From positions 62,001-126,000 of the forward strand of contig DAMBWF010000007.1 of NCBI GenBank assembly GCA_032052615.1: 64,000 bases of DNA, written 5' to 3'. Below, one piece after another: positions 1 to 8,435 of the stretch (the first letter of the stretch is position 1; each line of letters starts with the position of its first letter). This DNA is from Pseudomonas_T sp032052615. Lineage in GTDB: Bacteria; Pseudomonadota; Gammaproteobacteria; Pseudomonadales; Pseudomonadaceae. A program made the position numbers and the translations under genes. The notes below the pieces were generated by a model. That model did no database searches. It saw nothing but the letters and a program-made list of their open reading frames with translations, and was not told where the DNA came from.

Positions 1-99
1 CGTGAAGCACTCGGCGCCGAAACGGGCTAGGAGTTCACCGACGACATCTTGGTCGTCGGCTTTGTATGGCGGAACGGACAGCGCGGTGTCTGCAATCAT
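1..99 (-). CDS. nuoC: NADH-quinone oxidoreductase subunit C (or fused C/D), N-terminal fragment
   Basis: Only the first 33 codons are visible; the gene runs off the window start. The start ATG (97-99 on the plus strand) opens a peptide beginning MIADTALSVPPYKADDQDVV, which matches the N-terminus of Pseudomonas NuoC/NuoCD. It follows nuoB on the same strand, the usual nuoA-nuoB-nuoC(D) order. NuoC/D forms part of the peripheral arm of respiratory Complex I. In Pseudomonas the C and D subunits are normally one polypeptide, but the junction lies outside the window. Confidence 0.88.
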   Translation of the reverse strand, partial: MIADTALSVPPYKADDQDVVGELLARFGAECFT

Positions 100-149
100 A
101 GTCTCGGTCGCTATCGATCAACGTCGGGGTGAGCGGGCCTGGTGGCCAC

Positions 150-833
150 TCAGACTTCGTCGGGGCTGCGCAGGTTGGTGACCTGGATGCGCCGCTCGCG
201 GTTCTGCTCGCGTTGCGAGGGCATCTCGGCACGGTAGATGCCTTGATCGCCAACGACCCACGACAGTGGACGGCGCTCCTGCCCGATGGACTCCTGGAGA
301 AGCATCAGCCCCTGCAAGAAGGCCTCGGGACGAGGCGGGCAGCCTGGAATGTAAACGTCGACGGGAAGGAACTTGTCCACTCCCTGGACGACCGAGTAAA
401 TGTCGTACATGCCCCCGGAATTCGCGCAGGCGCCCATGGAAATAACCCATTTGGGCTCCAGCATCTGGTCGTAGAGGCGCTGGATGACCGGGGCCATCTT
501 GATGAAGGGCGTACCCGCGATGACCATGAAATCCGCCTGCCGTGGCGACGCCCGGATGACCTCGGCGCCAAAGCGGGCGATGTCGTGGGGGGCGGTGAAT
601 GCGGTGGTCATCTCCACATAGCAGCAGGAGAGGCCGAAGTTATACGGCCACAAGGAATTCTTACGACCCCAGTTGACCGTGGAATTCAGCACGTCCTCGA
701 GCTTGCCCATGAAGACGTTCTTGTGAACCTCATCTTCGAGCAGGGGATCTTCTACGGTCTCTCGCTGGCCGACCGGATAATGCTCGTTGGGAGCATCGGG
801 GTCGATCCGGGTAAGTTTGTATCGCATCGCCAA
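150..833 (-). CDS. nuoB: NADH-quinone oxidoreductase subunit B
   Basis: Peripheral-arm subunit of respiratory Complex I that carries the terminal Fe-S cluster N2 and hands electrons to ubiquinone. The 227-residue protein has the full N2 ligand set: tandem Cys70-Cys71 (SCCYVEM), Cys136 (MGACANSGG) and Cys165 (IPGCPPRPE). Length fits the Pseudomonas family. It lies 4 bp downstream of nuoA and upstream of nuoC, so it is the second gene of the nuo operon. Nothing unusual is seen. Confidence 0.97.
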   Translation of the reverse strand: MAMRYKLTRIDPDAPNEHYPVGQRETVEDPLLEDEVHKNVFMGKLEDVLNSTVNWGRKNSLWPYNFGLSCCYVEMTTAFTAPHDIARFGAEVIRASPRQADFMVIAGTPFIKMAPVIQRLYDQMLEPKWVISMGACANSGGMYDIYSVVQGVDKFLPVDVYIPGCPPRPEAFLQGLMLLQESIGQERRPLSWVVGDQGIYRAEMPSQREQNRERRIQVTNLRSPDEV

Positions 834-837
834 AGCC

Positions 838-1251
838 TCATTGTTTCAGCTTGGCCTGCCGCCTGCGCCGGCTTTCGGGTGCCCAGTCGAGCGCGCCGAT
901 CCGCCATAGGTAGACAAGACCTGCCAACAGAATTGCTATGAAAACCGTCGCTTCGATGAGACCCGCCCATCCGCTTTCGCGAACGGAGACGGCCCAGGCG
1001 AAGAGGAAGAGAGCTTCGACATCGAAGATCACGAAGAGCATCGCGACCAAATAGAATTTCGCGGAGAAGCGCAGCCGAGCGCTGCCGGTGGGCAGCATCC
1101 CCGCTTCGAAGGGATCGTTCTTGCTACGCCCCCAGGCTTTGCTGCCCAGGAGGCTGGAGACGCCGATCATGAAGGCACAGAGGCCGATGACGCCTAACAG
1201 GAAAATACCAAAGGACCAATGGTGAGACATGAGCGTTGTGGCTTCCGACAT
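838..1251 (-). CDS. nuoA: NADH-quinone oxidoreductase subunit A
   Basis: Membrane subunit of Complex I, first gene of the nuo operon. The 137-residue protein has three hydrophobic segments and the family segment around SKNDPFEAGMLPTGSARLRFSAKFYLVAMLFVIFDVEALF (conserved acidic residues in the middle helix). I chose the ATG at 1251 because AAGGAG lies about 8 bp upstream and this start gives the length usual in Pseudomonas; the open frame extends eight codons further, but that start has no comparable ribosome site. Confidence 0.96.
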   Translation of the reverse strand: MSEATTLMSHHWSFGIFLLGVIGLCAFMIGVSSLLGSKAWGRSKNDPFEAGMLPTGSARLRFSAKFYLVAMLFVIFDVEALFLFAWAVSVRESGWAGLIEATVFIAILLAGLVYLWRIGALDWAPESRRRRQAKLKQ

Positions 1252-1663
1252 GCCGGAAACTCCTTTAACAAGCAACGGCGTTCGCTATGTTCATATTGTA
1301 TTTGCTGGCAACCCACTGATTCCCCAGCAATCTATTCGGACAATTTTATGCCCGTCATCGCGTGCAAGTAAAATTTTCCGGTCTAAAAAATCCACGAATC
1401 CTTGCCGGTTTACCGGGCTTGAGCTTCTGTAAGCCCCATGAGACGAGGGCTGGCCATGAAAGGTCTGTCTCACGGAGATGGACCTTGGGCTACCGGGTTT
1501 GATTCATACTTTTTCAATGGATGATAGTCGTTATCATTTGACTGGCGATGAGTTGATCGCTACATGTCGAAGCAGAACAGCGACCTTCCATTTCGCTCGA
1601 AACCCGGATATGAAAAAGCCCCGGCATGGCCGGGGCTTGAGCGATCTAGCTTTTAGGTGGCGA
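1252..1663. other. Intergenic region nuoA-aceA
   Basis: About 410 bp without a credible gene. Transcription of nuo must start here on the minus strand; the stretch 1290-1430 is AT-richer than its surroundings and is the likely promoter area, but I could not fix -35/-10 boxes. The aceA terminator sits at the right end. I looked for Anr/FNR half-site pairs and found no convincing one. Confidence 0.5.
1613..1638 (-). terminator. Rho-independent terminator of aceA
   Basis: Read on the minus strand, an 8-bp GC-rich stem (GCCCCGGC/GCCGGGGC) with a 3-nt loop is followed by TTTTT, about 26 bp after the aceA stop codon. Confidence 0.88.
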
Positions 1664-3259
1664 TCAGTGGAACTGGTTCATGGTGTTGTCCTTGCCACCG
1701 GCTTTGAGAGCCGCCTCGCCGGCGAAGTACTCTTTATGGTTGTCGCCGATATCGGAACCCGCCATGTTCTGGTGCTTCACGCAAGCGATGCCCTGGCGAA
1801 GTTCCTGACGCTGAACACCCTTGACGTAAGCCAGCATGCCTTCCTCGGCGAAGTAGCCTTTCGCCAGGTTGTCGGTGGACAGCGCGGCGGTGTGGTAGGT
1901 CGGCAGGGTGATCAAGTGGTGGAAGATGCCGGCCTGGGCGGAACCGTCGCGCTGGAAGGAGCGGATCTTCTCGTCGGCGATCTTCGCGAGTTCGGTGTCG
2001 TCGTATTCGACGCTCATCAGCTTGGCGCGATCGTAGGCGGAGACATCCTTGCCTTCGGCGGTCATGGCATCGAACACCTGCTGGCGGAAGTTCAGGGTCC
2101 AGTTGAAGGACGGGCTGTTGTTATAGACCAGCTTGGCGTTGGGAATGGCCTCGCGGATGCGGTCGACCATGCCCTTGATCTGGCCCACGTGGGGCTTCTC
2201 GGTCTCGATCCACAGCAGGTCGGCGCCGTTCTGCAACGAAGTGATGCAGTCCAGCACGCAGCGGTCTTCGCCGGTGCCCTTGCGGAACTGGAACAGGTTG
2301 GAGGGCAGGCGCTTGGGACGCAGCAGCTTGCCTTCGCGGTTGATCACCACATCGCCGTTCTTCAGTTCGGACGGGCTGATCTCGTCGCAGTCCAGGAACG
2401 AGTTGTACAGGTCGCCCAGGTCACCCGGCTCGTTGGTCACGGCGATCTGCTTGGTCAGGCCCGCGCCCAGGGAGTCGGTACGGGCGACGATCACGCCGTC
2501 GTCCACGCCCAGTTCGAGGAAGGCATAGCGCACGGCATTGATCTTGGCGAGGAAGTCGGCATGGGGGACGGTCACTTTTCCGTCCTGGTGGCCGCACTGC
2601 TTCTCGTCGGAGACCTGGTTTTCGATCTGGATGCAGCAGGCTCCGGCCTCGATCATTTTCTTGGCCAGCAAATAGGTCGCCTCGGGGTTGCCGAAGCCGG
2701 CATCGATGTCGGCGATGATCGGGACGACGTGGGTTTCGAAGTTGTCGATCTGCGATTGGATTTCCGCGGCCTTGGCCTGGTCATCGGCGGCGCGGGCGGC
2801 GTCCAGCGCGGTGAACAGCAGGTCCAGCTCACGGGCATCGGCCTGGCGCAGGAAGGTGTAGAGCTCTTCGATGAGCGCGGCGACCGCGGTCTTCTCGTGC
2901 ATGGACTGGTCCGGCAGCGGGCCGAACTCGGAACGCAGCGCGGCGACCATCCAGCCGGACAGGTAGAGGTAGCGCTTGTTGGTGGTCTTCAGGTGTTTCT
3001 TGATGGAAATCAGTTTCTGCTGGCCGATGAAGCCGTGCCAGCAACCCAGGGACTGGGTGTACAGGGAGGGGTTGGCGTCATACTCGGCCATGTCCTTGCG
3101 CATGATGGCGGCCGTGTACTTGGCGATATCCAGGCCGGTCTTGAAGCGGTTCTGCGCGCGCATGCGGGCGACGGATTCCGGGTCGATCGCGCTCCAACTG
3201 CTTCCGGCTTTCTCTTTCAGGGCGGCTACGGCTTTGATGTCGTTTTGATAAGCGGACAT
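1664..3259 (-). CDS. aceA: Isocitrate lyase
   Basis: Cleaves isocitrate to succinate and glyoxylate, the first step of the glyoxylate shunt. The protein is 531 residues, the long isocitrate-lyase type of Pseudomonas, with the active-site signature KQCGH at residues 220-224 (Cys222 the catalytic acid/base). The ATG at 3259 is preceded by GAAGGA at a good distance, so the 15-codon upstream extension is left out. It is a single gene with its own terminator, and a long (about 450 bp) upstream region that holds an inverted repeat which may be an operator. Confidence 0.97.
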   Translation of the reverse strand: MSAYQNDIKAVAALKEKAGSSWSAIDPESVARMRAQNRFKTGLDIAKYTAAIMRKDMAEYDANPSLYTQSLGCWHGFIGQQKLISIKKHLKTTNKRYLYLSGWMVAALRSEFGPLPDQSMHEKTAVAALIEELYTFLRQADARELDLLFTALDAARAADDQAKAAEIQSQIDNFETHVVPIIADIDAGFGNPEATYLLAKKMIEAGACCIQIENQVSDEKQCGHQDGKVTVPHADFLAKINAVRYAFLELGVDDGVIVARTDSLGAGLTKQIAVTNEPGDLGDLYNSFLDCDEISPSELKNGDVVINREGKLLRPKRLPSNLFQFRKGTGEDRCVLDCITSLQNGADLLWIETEKPHVGQIKGMVDRIREAIPNAKLVYNNSPSFNWTLNFRQQVFDAMTAEGKDVSAYDRAKLMSVEYDDTELAKIADEKIRSFQRDGSAQAGIFHHLITLPTYHTAALSTDNLAKGYFAEEGMLAYVKGVQRQELRQGIACVKHQNMAGSDIGDNHKEYFAGEAALKAGGKDNTMNQFH

Positions 3260-3711
3260 GGTCAATCCTTCAAAAGATGTATTGGTCGAGCACCGGCTTC
3301 CCACTCAAAACCTGCGTGAAGGTCGTTGCGGGCGCTCAAGCAATTCGAAGGATGGCGACTGACGAGGCGGGCTCGAAGGCGGGGGAGAAGACAGCTCGAT
3401 CGCTCGGTGCGTTGTTCGACCTGGCTCGTGGATGCCTGGTCGAGTCGACGACTGAAATCGGCTGGTACACAACACGCTTCCCCGTCCCTCAGGACAACTT
3501 TCGTTCCAGTCGCCACCTCGTCGAACCGCCTTGTGGGCTGCGCAACACGGACCGTTACGGCGGTAAGCCGGAGCGATCCGGAGACCCCTTGCGAGGGCCC
3601 CTGATCAGCGGGAGCGAGGCCATCATGCCGCCCGAAAAAGTGTTCGTCAAACGTTTTGTAGTGTTTTTTTATCGGCACTACATGGTTCGGTGACGACCTG
3701 CCGGTCACGCT
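3260..3711. other. Intergenic region upstream of aceA
   Basis: About 450 bp between aceA and the upstream secretin-domain gene, both on the minus strand. It should hold the aceA promoter. Open frames of 138-148 codons exist here on both strands, but their composition is unlike protein and I see no domain, so I do not call a gene. The only clear structure is the inverted repeat at 3657-3682. Confidence 0.45.
3657..3682. promoter_or_regulatory. Inverted repeat, possible RpiR-type operator for aceA
   Basis: Perfect 7-bp arms TGTAGTG and CACTACA flank a 12-bp T-rich spacer. Operators of RpiR-family sugar/carbon regulators of Pseudomonas (HexR, RccR) have related TGTAGT...ACTACA-like arms, and RccR is known to act on glyoxylate-shunt genes; that link is inference. 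It lies about 400 bp upstream of the aceA start. Confidence 0.35.
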
Positions 3712-4521
3712 TCACTCGACCACTTCCACCTTGAGCCGGATATAGGTGTCGCTGCGCCCCTGGGTGGCGCGATGCTGCAACACGCCGGTGCGATCGAGCT
3801 GGCTGTCTTCGCTCACGCCGCCCAGTGTCAGCCACTCGCCCAGGCGTCCGCTGACCTGAGTGTCCGTGCTTTGCACGTCGATTACGCCGGGTCGAGTCTG
3901 GCTCACCCGGTCGTTATTACTGCTGATGGCCACGTGGACGGTTTCGCCCGTCACCTTGGCCGTCACATAGAAGCCTCGCGTCACCGCACTGTATTGGGTG
4001 TTCTGGTAGACCCGCCCGTAGGCGTCGCGGCTGGTGGTGGTCAGCGGTACGTTCTGGCCGACCTGGATCAGCGCCGGATACCCCTCGCTGGCCTGGATCT
4101 GCTGGCTTCCACCCGTGCGGCCGTCGGTGCTTCTTCGAATGATCCGCACCTGATCGCGCCCGCGCCCCTGGCCGGTTTCCACATGCACGCCGCCTATCTG
4201 GGCGGAGCCGTTCACCGAATAGCCGCTGTCGTCGTCGAAGCGGTTTTCCTGGGTGTCGACGGTGATCAGCAGGCGCTTGGGACGGGTATCCAATTGCTGG
4301 AGTAGGGCGCGGACCTCCTCGATCTGGGCCGGTGACCCGTTGACGATCAGTTGGCTGCCATAAGCGCTAACCCGGCCGGAGCTGCCGATGACGCCCTGCA
4401 GGACCGGCAGGATGTCCTCCGGGGTCCGATAGTTGAGGGGAATGACTTCGGTTTCGGCCCGGACAGGCAGGCTGCATGCCAGCAGGAGGGCGAGAAGCGG
4501 CCAGCGCAAGGTCGAAGTCAT
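3712..4521 (-). CDS. Secretin N-domain (NolW-like) periplasmic protein
   Basis: The 269-residue protein begins with a clear signal peptide (cleavage probably after ...LPVRA, residue 22), followed by a secretin N/NolW-like repeat around residues 24-90 (VIPLNYRTPEDILPVLQGVI...RVSAYGSQLIVNGSP) and a C-terminal half that resembles the beta domain of type II/III secretins but is too short to form a whole channel. It is the last gene of a four-gene minus-strand operon and overlaps the preceding gene by 4 bp. A role in secretion or pilus assembly is not shown; no other secretion gene is nearby. Function unknown. Confidence 0.75.
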   Translation of the reverse strand: MTSTLRWPLLALLLACSLPVRAETEVIPLNYRTPEDILPVLQGVIGSSGRVSAYGSQLIVNGSPAQIEEVRALLQQLDTRPKRLLITVDTQENRFDDDSGYSVNGSAQIGGVHVETGQGRGRDQVRIIRRSTDGRTGGSQQIQASEGYPALIQVGQNVPLTTTSRDAYGRVYQNTQYSAVTRGFYVTAKVTGETVHVAISSNNDRVSQTRPGVIDVQSTDTQVSGRLGEWLTLGGVSEDSQLDRTGVLQHRATQGRSDTYIRLKVEVVE

Positions 4522-5150
4522 AGCAGGAAGCTCCGCAGGTCCGGGTCGCTTAGGCTGCTGTCCCAGGCCTGGTCGAAGGCAGCCTGGCGCACGCGCACAC
4601 GGCCCGGATGGTTATAGAGGGCATAGCCGGCGTATTGCTCGGGTTCGGGCCGGAATAGCAGGCCGCTGGTATCCGCCAGCAGGTAGGCCGCTTCTTCGTT
4701 GGGATAATCGGGGTTGAGCTTGCGGATATGGCAATTGCTGGACAGGCGCCGGGCGAGCGTCAGCAGTCGATTGCCTTCCTTCACCGCGCGGGTGACGTCG
4801 CCGATGAGGATGCGCAGGCGATTCCTCGGGTGAGCGATGAGGAAGCGCTGGCAAACGGCTTGTATCTGGCTGTGGTGGTACAGCCAGGGTTCGAGGTCGG
4901 GTGTATAGATGCAGAGAGTGCGCCGGGCCTGTTCCAGCAGCGCCAGGGCATGGGCGCGGGCCTGTTCGAGGCTGGCGAAGCGCTGCGGCGCGTCGTGTTC
5001 GCCGAGGACGAAGGGGGCCGCTTCCCAGGCGGCGGCCGGCGAGGCCGGGCCGGTTTCCGGGTTGTGGATGTCGAAACGCCCCGGCGAATCGAATTCGATG
5101 GCGGGCAGGTCGCCGGCCTCGTCCGCGTGCTCCAGGGCGTCTTCGTTCAT
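4518..5150 (-). CDS. Conserved hypothetical protein (DUF7931-like)
   Basis: A 210-residue soluble protein, with no membrane segment or signal peptide. The middle (about residues 60-160) has alternating hydrophobic and charged stretches ending in NPDYPNEEAAYLLADTSGLL, typical of a conserved Pseudomonas family found beside a GNAT gene and roxA. I chose the ATG at 5150, which has GGAG upstream and lies 13 bp after the GNAT gene; a longer frame would run into that gene. The ATGA overlap with the next gene suggests translational coupling. The biochemical role is unknown. Confidence 0.72.
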   Translation of the reverse strand: MNEDALEHADEAGDLPAIEFDSPGRFDIHNPETGPASPAAAWEAAPFVLGEHDAPQRFASLEQARAHALALLEQARRTLCIYTPDLEPWLYHHSQIQAVCQRFLIAHPRNRLRILIGDVTRAVKEGNRLLTLARRLSSNCHIRKLNPDYPNEEAAYLLADTSGLLFRPEPEQYAGYALYNHPGRVRVRQAAFDQAWDSSLSDPDLRSFLL

Positions 5151-5163
5151 CACGGACTCCGCT

Positions 5164-5589
5164 TCAGTCGCTGTGGCGCACCATATCCACGTGAGGGATG
5201 CCGACATCCAGGTATTCTTCGCTGACCACCGCGAAGCCATGGCGTTCATAGAACGGCGTGGCCTGCACCTGGGCGCTGAGCATCTGCTTGCGCAGGCCGC
5301 GGCGCTCGGCCTCCTCGATGGCGGCCCGCAACAGGCGGTCGCCGACCTTCAGGCCCCGCCAGTCCTTGAGCACCGACATGCGGCCGATCTGCCCGTCGGG
5401 CAGCAACCGCGCGGTACCGATCGGATACTCACCCTCGAGGGCGAGAAAATGCACGGCATCCGCATCGTCCGCGTCCCACTCCAGCTCCGGCGGGACGGAC
5501 TGCTCGCCGATGAAGACGGTTTCCCTGATACGGCGGAGGGCGGCATTATCCTTGTGCCAATCCGCGATGCGGATATCGATGTCAATCAT
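5164..5589 (-). CDS. GNAT-family N-acetyltransferase
   Basis: 141 residues with the acetyl-CoA binding core: motif A region RMSVLKDWRGLKVGDRLLRAAIEE (R/Q-x-x-G-x-G/A type loop, residues about 70-93) and the terminal ATPFYERHGFAVVSEEYLDVGIPHV strand typical of ElaA/YjdJ-like GNATs. The substrate cannot be told from sequence. It overlaps the end of roxA by 8 bp, so the two are probably translated together. Confidence 0.85.
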   Translation of the reverse strand: MIDIDIRIADWHKDNAALRRIRETVFIGEQSVPPELEWDADDADAVHFLALEGEYPIGTARLLPDGQIGRMSVLKDWRGLKVGDRLLRAAIEEAERRGLRKQMLSAQVQATPFYERHGFAVVSEEYLDVGIPHVDMVRHSD

Positions 5590-6748
5590 CGGCGAACTCC
5601 AGACTTCCTTGTTTGACCAGTTCCCAGATCAAGGTGCGTCCCTCATCGTCGGCCAGCCATGGCCCCAGGTTGTCGAGATACAGCGCCTCGGCGGCGCAGA
5701 TCAGTTTGAGCAACTCGCGCAGGTGGCCGGACAACAGGCGGCTCTGGCCGCTGGCGAACAGCACGAGGTGTTCATCCACTTCCGACCAGGCCAGGCGCGC
5801 GCTGGGGCCGCGGACCAGCACGGCGCCCTCTTCGAGGGCGGCAAGGAAGGGTTCCTCTTCGACTTCGGTGCCCGAGACCAGTTCGGGATAGCGCGGCTCG
5901 GTCATGAACTGGCCGAACCAAGTGAGCAACAGGCGCTCGTCGCCCATGTGCTCCTCGAGCAGTGCCTTCAGCCGGACCAGGGCGTCGCGTTGGATCTGGT
6001 GGGGATCTTCCGTGGGGGCGATGCCCGCGTCGCCATAGCGTTCCTCGTCCGGCAGGAACTGGGCGAGGAAGTCGGTGAAGTGGGTCAGTACCTCGGCGGC
6101 GCTGGGCGCGCGGAAGCCCACGGAGTAGGTCATGCAGTCGTCCTCGGCGATGCCGAAGTGGGCGAGGCGCGGCGGCAGGTACAGCATGTCGCCCGGCTCC
6201 AGCACCCATTCGTCCGTCTGGTGGAAGTCGGCCAGGATACGCAAGTCGCCATGGGGCAACAGCTCGCTCCGGTCGTCGCACATCTGGCCGATCTTCCAGC
6301 GGCGCTTGCCGTGGGCCTGGAGCAGGAAGACGTCGTAGTTGTCGTAATGCGGGCCGACACCGCCGCCCGGCGCGGCGAAGCTGATCATCACGTCGTCGAT
6401 CCGCCAGCTGGGCAGGAAGCGGAAATCCTTGAGCAGGTCGGCGACCTCGGGCACGAACTGGTCGACGGCTTGTACCAGCAAGGTCCAGTCGCGCTCCGGC
6501 AGGTTCTGGAACGTGCTCTCGTCGAACGGCCCACGGCGCAGCTCCCAGGGTTGATCGCCGTGCTCGACGATCAGGCGCGACTCCACCGCCTCTTCCAAGG
6601 ACAGGCCAGCCAGTTCGTCCGGGCTGATCGGGCTCTCGAAAGCGGGCTTGGCCTGACGGATCAGCAGGGGCTTTCGCTGCCAATAGTCGCGCAGGAATTC
6701 GCGGGCGCTGAGGCCGCCGAGGAGCTGGAGCGGAAGGTCGGGGTTCAT
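5582..6748 (-). CDS. roxA: Ribosomal protein uL16 arginine hydroxylase (JmjC/cupin oxygenase)
   Basis: A 2-oxoglutarate/Fe(II)-dependent oxygenase of the YcfD/RoxA family, which in E. coli hydroxylates an arginine of ribosomal protein L16. The 388-residue protein has the double-stranded beta-helix core with iron ligands His134-x-Asp136 in GVGPHYDNYDVFLLQ and a distal His197 in LPPRLAHFGI, plus the C-terminal dimerisation/winged-helix part seen in this family. First gene of a four-gene operon, just downstream of the purB terminator. Confidence 0.9.
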   Translation of the reverse strand: MNPDLPLQLLGGLSAREFLRDYWQRKPLLIRQAKPAFESPISPDELAGLSLEEAVESRLIVEHGDQPWELRRGPFDESTFQNLPERDWTLLVQAVDQFVPEVADLLKDFRFLPSWRIDDVMISFAAPGGGVGPHYDNYDVFLLQAHGKRRWKIGQMCDDRSELLPHGDLRILADFHQTDEWVLEPGDMLYLPPRLAHFGIAEDDCMTYSVGFRAPSAAEVLTHFTDFLAQFLPDEERYGDAGIAPTEDPHQIQRDALVRLKALLEEHMGDERLLLTWFGQFMTEPRYPELVSGTEVEEEPFLAALEEGAVLVRGPSARLAWSEVDEHLVLFASGQSRLLSGHLRELLKLICAAEALYLDNLGPWLADDEGRTLIWELVKQGSLEFADD

Positions 6749-6765
6749 GAGGGGTACCTTGGGCT

Positions 6766-6790
6766 ATAAAAAAGCCCGGCGCAGCCGGGC
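6766..6790 (-). terminator. Rho-independent terminator of purB
   Basis: On the minus strand a 7-bp stem GCCCGGC/GCCGGGC with loop of 3 is followed by six T, about 20 bp after the purB stop codon. It separates purB from the roxA operon. Confidence 0.9.
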
Positions 6791-6809
6791 ATGCGAAGCG
6801 GTGGGCGGG

Positions 6810-8180
6810 TCAGATCCGCTTGGCCTGGGCGGCGGCGTTGCCGGTGTAGCCGGCCGGGGTAAGCATGCGCAGTTCCGCCTTGGCGTCGGCCGGCATGTCC
6901 AGGCCGTCGATGAACATCTGCAGGGCCTCGGGGCCGATGCCCTTGCCGCGGGTCAATTCCTTGAGCTTCTCGTAGGGGTTCTCGATGGCGTAGCGGCGCA
7001 TCACCGTCTGGATCGGCTCGGCGAGCACTTCCCAGCAGGCGTCCAGGTCCTCGGCGATGCGCGCGGCGTTGAGCTCCAGCTTGCCGATGCCTTTCAGGCT
7101 GGCTTCGTAGGCGATCACGCTGTGGGCGATGCCGACGCCCAGGTTGCGCAGCACGGTGGAGTCGGTCAGGTCGCGTTGCCAGCGGGAGACCGGCAGCTTG
7201 CTGGCCAGGTGTTGGAACAGGGCGTTGGCGATCCCCAGGTTGCCTTCGGAGTTCTCGAAGTCGATGGGGTTGACCTTGTGGGGCATGGTGGACGAGCCGA
7301 TTTCGCCGGCCACGGTCTTCTGCTTGAAGTAGCCCAGGGAGATGTAGCCCCAGATGTCCCGATCGAAGTCGATGAGGATGGTGTTGAAGCGAGCGATGGC
7401 GTCGAACAGCTCGGCGATGTAGTCGTGGGGTTCGATCTGGGTGGTGTAGGGATTCCAGGCCAGGCCGAGGTCTTTTTCCACGAAGGCGCGGGCGTTGGCT
7501 TCCCAGTCGACGCTCGGGTAGGCGGAGAGGTGGGCGTTGTAGTTGCCCACGGCGCCGTTGATCTTGCCCAGCAGCGGCACGCCGGCGACCTGGAGGATCT
7601 GCCGCTCCAGGCGGTGGACGACGTTCGCCAGTTCCTTGCCCAGGGTGGTGGGCGAAGCGGGCTGGCCATGGGTGCGCGAGAGCATCGGCACGTCGGCGAA
7701 GCGGTGGGCCAGCTCGCGGATGGACTCGGCGATCCGGCGCATCAGCGGCAGCAGCACCTGGTCGCGCCCTTCGCGCAGCATCAGGGCGTGGGACAGGTTG
7801 TTGATGTCCTCGCTGGTGCAGGCGAAATGGATGAACTCGCTGACCCGGGCCAGCTCCGGCAACTGCGCGGCCTGCTCCTTGAGCAGGTATTCCACGGCCT
7901 TGACGTCGTGGTTGGTGGTGCGCTCGATCTGCTTGACGCGCTCGGCATGCTCGAGCTGGAAGTCGTTCACCAGGCGGTCGAGACGCTCGTTGGCCTCGGC
8001 GGAGAACGGGGCGACTTCAGGGATTCCGTCGTGGGCCGCCAGCCGTTGCAGCCAGCGCACCTCCACCATGACGCGGAAACGGATCAGGCCGTATTCGCTG
8101 AAGATCGGTCGCAGGGCTTCGGTCTTGCCGGCGTAGCGGCCATCGACAGGGGATACCGCGGTGAGCGAGGAGAGCTGCAT
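6810..8180 (-). CDS. purB: Adenylosuccinate lyase
   Basis: Catalyses two fumarate-releasing steps of purine synthesis (SAICAR to AICAR and adenylosuccinate to AMP). 456 residues, the normal length, starting MQLSSLTAVSPVDGRYAGKT. The fumarase/aspartase superfamily signature GSSTMPHKVNPIDFEN is intact, including the flexible catalytic-serine loop, and the TSEDINNLSHA and SRTHGQPASPTT motifs are present. Single gene with a strong terminator. No anomaly. Confidence 0.97.
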   Translation of the reverse strand: MQLSSLTAVSPVDGRYAGKTEALRPIFSEYGLIRFRVMVEVRWLQRLAAHDGIPEVAPFSAEANERLDRLVNDFQLEHAERVKQIERTTNHDVKAVEYLLKEQAAQLPELARVSEFIHFACTSEDINNLSHALMLREGRDQVLLPLMRRIAESIRELAHRFADVPMLSRTHGQPASPTTLGKELANVVHRLERQILQVAGVPLLGKINGAVGNYNAHLSAYPSVDWEANARAFVEKDLGLAWNPYTTQIEPHDYIAELFDAIARFNTILIDFDRDIWGYISLGYFKQKTVAGEIGSSTMPHKVNPIDFENSEGNLGIANALFQHLASKLPVSRWQRDLTDSTVLRNLGVGIAHSVIAYEASLKGIGKLELNAARIAEDLDACWEVLAEPIQTVMRRYAIENPYEKLKELTRGKGIGPEALQMFIDGLDMPADAKAELRMLTPAGYTGNAAAQAKRI

Positions 8181-8435
8181 GGAGGGCGTTCTCGGCGTCG
8201 GTCAACGAAAGAGGGCGCATATCATACATGAATTCCCAGGGGCGGCTGTGGGGGGCGGATGAGCGTCGCCCGGGGTGACGGCGGGCGGGCGCGGCGTCTT
8301 TCGACGGGGGCACCCTGAACGGGCGGATGTATTTCTTGCCCCGAAACGGTGCGTGGGGCTGGTGCAACGGCGCTCGACGGGTTATCTATCGGCGCCGCCC
8401 GAGAGGGCCCGTCCCGTTCAGCCAGGAATCTCCGA

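Noticed and set aside
1478..3319. 613-codon open frame on the plus strand
   Set aside because: It is antisense to aceA, whose protein is unmistakable; the frame is open only because of GC-rich codon usage.
3262..3708. 148-codon open frame between aceA and the secretin-domain gene
   Set aside because: No domain, atypical composition and no convincing ribosome site; more likely promoter region.
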